Source of the DNA: Mermis nigrescens
Lineage: Eukaryota; Nematoda; Enoplea; Mermithida; Mermithidae
Assembly: GCA_036768485.1 (NCBI GenBank)
Contig: JAVLUZ010000397.1
Location: 241,855 to 305,854, forward strand
Reading direction: 5' to 3'
DNA length: 64,000 bases
Every line of letters begins with the position of its first letter. The first letter of the stretch is position 1. Position numbers and translations under genes: made by a program. Of this stretch, positions 1 to 64,000 are shown in pieces. Below the pieces are notes generated by a model. That model was not told the DNA's origin. It did no database searches and saw only the letters and a list, made by a program, of their open reading frames with translations.

Positions 1-102
1 GCATGTCGGAAAACGCAGTTTTTACGAGCTATTCCTACGAAATTTCCGAGATATTAACCAATTTACTTTGGGCCCCTCATTTGGATCATGGATACGAACT
101 TG
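1..102 (+). mobile_element. Right part of a hAT-like MITE (family C), cut by the window edge
   Basis: The first hundred bases (…acgagctattc…gagatattaaccaattt…ggatcatggatacgaac) match the right end of the family C element at 2490-2855 (tgcgagctatcccgacg…ggatacgggcctg). It lies in intron 1. The left part is outside the window. Confidence 0.55.
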
Positions 103-950
103 ATTGTAAGCATTTGATTTTTCGGTAAGTGGACGATGAACAAGAGTTTTGGGTGCAATGCGATAAGTCAAAAACTATTTAGTTTTGATTACTCCTACGT
201 ATATTGATTGAAATTAGCGGGCCTAACCAGGGTTTTATTTGGAAGGGGGGCGGAATTTTTGAAGTCCTGTATGATGAGAACCATAAGGTTATACACGAGA
301 ATGATGGCATTTTTAAGCGTTTCTCGACGAGATCTATACTATGGTGGAGAAAAAAATTGAAAAAAATGAAAAAAAATTTCGCTTGATATCAAACTCGGAT
401 ATGAAAAATCTATCGTTTAATCTATCTGTATGACTATTTTCTCAATATCAAGTTCAAGCTTGACTTTAAAACATTTCGAAATTCTTGTTATTGCATTTAA
501 TTTTGCGGTTTTCCAAAAAGAGCTAATGCAGGATAAAAATGAAAAATTTTGACATATTTACCATTTTTAAAGTCAAATCTGCGCTTCTAAGGTAAGAAAT
601 ATAATAGAAAATAAGGTATATGGCGCGCTGAAAATTTGGAGTTCAGCTCAAAAGTGTGCTAAAAACGCATTTTGGCAGTCCTTTTAGTGAGACTTTAATT
701 TTCAATTTTTTCCTTTGGGAAATATTATTTCAATCGGGTGGGGGCTCTCCTCCTCTCGGCTGGTTACGCCCCTGATTCCATTTATCGTCAAGTATAATGA
801 AGAATATGCTGAATTCATGTGTGAAACCTTCCATCGGCCAAATTTCGGCAATTTTTTCTTAGTTATGTTATTGTTGCCGAGCGATCATCAAAACTTGAAT
901 TACGCGCTAAAAAGATACAATGCGTTCAATAGTAGCGTTGACATTTTCAG
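103..950. other. Intron 1 (3' part): repeat remnants, no exon 1
   Basis: About 218-775 resembles other window copies at 43049-43420 and 20875-21000 (shared blocks of the type 'cgagaaccat…ggcatttttgag…tctcgacgagctct'). A GC-rich cap with 'ggttacgcccctg' ends it. I looked for the missing first exon (initiator peptide ending FQEHLQ) on the + strand and did not find it. Confidence 0.45.
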
Positions 951-60165
<59,215 letters not shown>

Positions 60166-60440
60166 GCCGCATGATACGATTAAACATCATTAAAACTATT
60201 GTTGACTGTTCTTGCGAATATTATTTAAGCATAACTTTATTCTATTACACGCTAACCTAGTTCGTTAGGAACTCGTTATTCGTTTCGTATTCAAAATTTG
60301 CACCCTTTCGTCTGCCGTATGCGCTTTATTTTAAAACCAACTAAAGGTACTTATAGTTCACATGGGAATTACTGGATAGTGTCTTATAGGCGGGGTTTTT
60401 CTGAATTTCAATGTGTCACAAGCCAAAGGTAAAAATAATT
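60166..60440 (+). other. chc-1: Probable 3' untranslated region
   Basis: Sequence after the stop, before the next recognisable repeat (about 60445). ATTAAA variants of the poly(A) signal occur at 60179-60184 and 60189-60194, very close to the stop. No canonical AATAAA is seen before 60628, which lies in a repeat. The true 3' end cannot be fixed from sequence alone. Confidence 0.4.
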
Positions 60441-60449
60441 GGCGGACAC

Positions 60450-60780
60450 ACGTGCACACGGTCAAAAGTTCTTTGAGGAGGGTGGGGGTCAAATGAGTAC
60501 CTAATTATTAAGTTAGTTTCAAATTTTGATGCTTAACTACCTAGTTGTATTATATCTGTGGCTAAATTTGCATGAAAACAAATGGCAATAAGGACAAAGG
60601 AAGACCTGTAATATCAAATATATACAAAATAAAGAAAAGTGTCTCGATGATTGAATTGAACAATAAATTGCTGGAAAAAATGGGTACATGTACTTGAAAT
60701 TCACTTTTTTACGGTTCGAGGAGCAGTGGGTTTTGGCTTAAAATCGCCTGAGGGGAATGCCTTTCAAAAGTCTCCCCCCC
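60450..60780 (+). repeat. Dispersed repeat shared with 49735-50050
   Basis: 'acgtgcacacggtcaaaagttct', 'gtcaaatgagtacctaattatt', 'ggcaataaggacaaaggaagacctgtaatatcaaat', 'gtacatgtacttgaaatt'. Contains AATAAA at 60628-60633 and 60662-60667, which could serve as late poly(A) signals of the clathrin transcript. Confidence 0.5.
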
Positions 60781-61247
60781 TCCTTCCATTGTGCATATTT
60801 GTTGAAGGTTGTTGTATTTTACGTTTAGATTTCTTTCTGAATTGCATGCAAAATAATACCGTTTCTTATCTTTCACAGCTACATACATATATTACGGAAA
60901 TAATATGTTCGCGTCGTGTTAGTCGTGGTGATATGCATCTTTACCTGAAAATCGTCAATTGTCTGCAACGTGATAAATATCAGCGTCGCATCGTTATTTT
61001 TGTCAGAAATTTGAAAAAAATGTTGCAATACTATTTCGTTTCGACCGACTTTTTGCTTAATATATTTTTGTTTATTAGTAAGCATTGCAAAAATTGATTG
61101 CCGAAACTCGAGCATATTCGTTAAGCCTCTAATCATTGCGTCAGCATATCGATTGTTTTATTGCTTAAAATTTCTCGAAGTAAATTACCTACATATTGAA
61201 TTATCACTTCTACGCAGACTGACACATATTTCAGTGAGACCTGACGG

Positions 61248-61585
61248 CAGTGATCGGACCGAGGCCTCGGCAAGGCTCGGCGTTTTTGGAGCCTCGGCGC
61301 CGAGGGCGAAGCTGAAAAGCGCCGAGGGTTAACATTAAATTTGAATAACTTTAATATATCCATTGAATATCAACTATTTAGAATGCATCTGCAGTACACA
61401 AGCTGTTTTTCACCTATCGGCTCTCCTTATGGTTTTAGGCGCGTACCCAGTTACACCAAGTTACATACAGCAAAGTGCCAATTGATATTCATATGATGAC
61501 TGAGTTATAATTCTCATGCTCGCTACATGGATCGGAAAATGCAGTGCAGTTTCCGTCATTACCTATTACACCAGAATTAGATGAC
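61248..61585 (+). mobile_element. Second copy of the GC-ended hAT element (left part)
   Basis: Starts CAGTGATCGGACCGAGGCC, then follows 17513-17820 and 19488-19545 without the nested insertion (continuous at 'ctacatggatcggaaaatgcag', about 61524-61545). It is cut at about 61586 by a family H sequence. Its right end is not seen. Confidence 0.75.
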
Positions 61586-62010
61586 CAAGGGCGATCGGAT
61601 TTAAGGGGGCGGGGGGGGCGGCCGCCCCCATAGGCCAAAAATATTTGGCGAGATAACGAATGGATATGCAATTTGCAATGATTTTCGACCGTCAGAATTT
61701 CTCAAATTTTTCCGGCGCTATGCGCCGGATGATGCCATTTAATGACATTTATTTACTTTTTTGGCGGCCTGGAAGCCATTTTCTGTTTATGTAGGTTTCA
61801 CAACAATTTTAACAGGAGAAACAGCTATTTTTGCATAGTTTTCTTCTATTTTCAATTGAAAATTTCGATGTCTCGCATCAAATGCTTAAATACAGGAGAT
61901 CGACGTGTATCCGCCCTTATTTCACAAATTTTTTCGGCGCCTAGCGCCAAATTTTTGTTAAAGTCAAAGAAATTTAATCATTTCTTCGCACAAAATTGTC
62001 GGAAATCATA
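61586..62010 (-). mobile_element. Family H element, minus orientation, truncated
   Basis: 'caagggcgatcggatttaaggggg…ggcggccgcccc…ggcc' then the reverse of the 12235-12849 interior ('gatatgcaatttgcaatgattt…', 'caattgaaaatttcgatgtctcgcatcaaatgc'). Palindrome variants ggcgctatgcgcc near 61713 and ggcgcctagcgcc near 61936. The far end is missing. Confidence 0.6.
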
Positions 62011-62159
62011 AGAAGCGCGTACCTATAATATACTTGGGTACCCCCAACATATGTCCCCCTCCTCACAGCTATAACGGCACACATCTGGGAGGCGCGGCTT
62101 TTTCAAAAGGTAGATTATAAAAAAACTAAGATACTCTTTTTTTGTTTACACTTAATACC

Positions 62160-64000
62160 GAGCTAGTCGTAAGTGTGTAAAGTTTACACCAATTCAAATG
62201 ATCTTAGTAGGTTACGAATCTGGTCTTAAAATTTCTTTACACTCATTAGTTTTTGCACAGGTGTGTAAATTAGACGGTTGTTTTACTGTTTTCATGTGCT
62301 CAAGCAATTTTAGCATTCTATGCAGTCTGATCTGCTTCAATAGGTAGACGGTTATAAAATCTAGGGGAGCCATTTTTATTTTTTCAAAGTAATATTTCCA
62401 AATTTAAAGCCGGTTTATTGTAAAGAGCTGGGACAAAAAAATATTTTTTCCTGCCATATTCTCCACTTGGTAGACAGAACGTGGTAATTATCTTTTAAAT
62501 GTGCATCGTCCTAAGCGCTACACGGCAAAATTTATTTTGCTTTACAATCAATATTACTTTATTAGTGCAGGTGTAAACTTTACACTGAAAAATTTTTTAC
62601 CGCCCAGAGCGTCGTGGATGATGAATTTAAAAAAAATGTTCTCCGTAAGGTCAGAATAACGAATCTGACCTTTAATCTTTTCTACAGGCAGTGTTTGTTG
62701 AGGTATGAAGAGGTTAACTTTGAATTAAACATCTATTTTCTGATGTCGAGAGATAACTCCGTATAGCATATTGTTTGATCAGATTTTCCTTATTTCAGAG
62801 GTTTTTGACTCGTCTTTAATAAATAATCATTTTTATTATCATAAATGCACTATTCTTAAACTTCAGTAGAATGATGAATATTTTTCAATGTAGTATAATC
62901 AAACTGAAATCTTGGCTGAGAGTTGAGTTGGTGCGATGGCTGACGTATCCGTTCTCGCATGTGGATTTAAAAAAGAATAATGGGCTCAAGTCTTCTGAAT
63001 ACTAACTTGTCATTTTTTTAATTATTTTAGCAAAACCATGCACTTCATTTGACTTATTCATCTGTTTAGGTTCTGCAGATGACACTTTGTTTTTTTTGAA
63101 TTTAGCCTTAGTTCTCGAATGGGAGTGTAAAGAGTGCGAAAATCTGGGGGTGAAAAGACACATTTTGGTCGAGTTTTCGACTTGTCTATGTCTGCCAACA
63201 ACTCCGGTTATGAGTTTTAAGAAATTTTTTCTGACTGAAATTTACTACGGATCAAGGGCTATCTTCGCTTACCAGCAAACTTTTCTACAATCAATATGCA
63301 GTTAGTACGAGAGGTTTAAACTTTACACTCTAGTGGATGAGTAAAAAACAGGTTTTGTCCAAGATTTCTCTGCCAACTTTTTCGCTTATGAGTTGGGATG
63401 AATTGAATAAAATAGAAATAAGATAACCTCTAAGGGCTACACATCAAAGCAAGCCGCGTTTAAAAAAACGTAATATTGTGTTATTTATGGGGGTGTAAAG
63501 TTCGAAATCTGAGATGTAAAATGGGCGGAAAAACAGGTTTTTTCGTATTTTGATTGGTAAATCATATCAAATCTTTTGTGGAACATAAGTTTGGCACATA
63601 CAAACGTACTACAATCAAAGGGCAACAAACTGGTTCGAACCGAATTTATTTTAATAGTTTACAATGTGGTGGACAGTGGAAAATACGTGTTTGTACATTT
63701 TTTGTTCGCCACTTTCTCTGTGCAGAAGTCGAGTAGGATAAAAATGAAGAACTTCCTAAGGGGTACGCGTCACAGCGAATTGCGTTTGTTTACATCAATA
63801 TTTAGCTTTTTCGGGAGGTGTAAAGTTAAAAAATGGGGGAGTTAAACGTGTTTCTGTTTAGTTTTTTCTGCCAAGTTCTGGCTTATGAGTCTGGACATAA
63901 TCTCGAGTCTTAAAATGAACCAGAAACCAAATGTGATACACTAGTTTGTTTGCACTCAACAGTGGTGTAAAGTGGTTTACATCTGATATTTATTCGTCGT
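62160..64000 (+). repeat. Degenerate ~320-bp tandem array with GTGTAAAG motif, open at the window end
   Basis: Landmarks recur: 'cctaagcgctacacggcaaaa…tgcaggtgtaaac' (62508-62580), 'cctctaagggctacacatcaaagca…ggggtgtaaag' (63427-63500), 'cctaaggggtacgcgtcacagcga…gaggtgtaaag' (63751-63828); and 'tctgcca(a)…cttatgagt' at about 63190, 63370 and 63868. Spacing of the last two full units is about 320. The motif GTGTAAA(G/C)TTTACAC is palindromic at 62176 and 62573. No continuous reading frame. Confidence 0.55.

Noticed and set aside
60726..61097. 123-codon frame downstream of clathrin
   Set aside because: Starts in a dispersed repeat and resembles no family I know; no splice or codon support.
63087..63305. 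Frames in the terminal repeat array as a possible gene
   Set aside because: The array repeats with shifting frames and stops between units.

Overview
The window lies almost entirely inside one animal gene, the clathrin heavy chain (residues about 15 to the C-terminus), read on the + strand from 951 to 60165. I assembled 28 coding exons by matching translated blocks to the known order of the clathrin heavy chain and checking each junction for splice sites and phase. Together they encode about 1,679 residues. Only the first coding exon (about 14 residues) is missing and must lie upstream. Two junctions are abnormal: exon 23/24 and exon 25/26. No second host gene, tRNA, rRNA or CRISPR is visible on either strand.

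Organism: a eukaryote with AT-rich introns, and a metazoan by the clathrin sequence. Blocks such as [55 protein letters not shown] and [13 protein letters not shown] resemble nematode clathrin more than insect or vertebrate clathrin as I remember them. The large, transposon-packed introns are unlike compact nematode genomes such as Caenorhabditis. A repeat-rich nematode (for example an early-branching, mermithid-like lineage) is my best guess, not a demonstrated identity.

Layout: exons 2-6 (951-11272) cover most of the N-terminal beta-propeller. Intron 6 is 15.7 kb and holds nested DNA transposons, an ~88-bp tandem array and a ~2-kb GGTT tetranucleotide tract. Exons 7-12 (27020-32958) finish the propeller, linker and ankle. 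Exons 13-24 (34743-51706) encode the distal leg, knee and proximal leg. Exons 25-29 (55208-60165) encode the end of the proximal leg, the trimerization domain and the Hsc70-binding tail. From 60166 to 64000 there is 3' sequence, then repeats, including a degenerate ~320-bp array with a GTGTAAAG motif.

The introns are built largely from small non-autonomous DNA transposons. At least twelve have recognisable ends and 7-8 of 8 matching target-site bases, the signature of the hAT superfamily. Several are nested, so relative insertion order can be read. Many unrelated repeats carry the hairpin GGCGCGAAGCGCC, whose core GCGAAGC is a known unusually stable DNA mini-hairpin. The only transposase-like coding traces are a broken BED zinc finger (33833-33988) and a broken mariner-like catalytic segment (about 46690-46860, minus strand).
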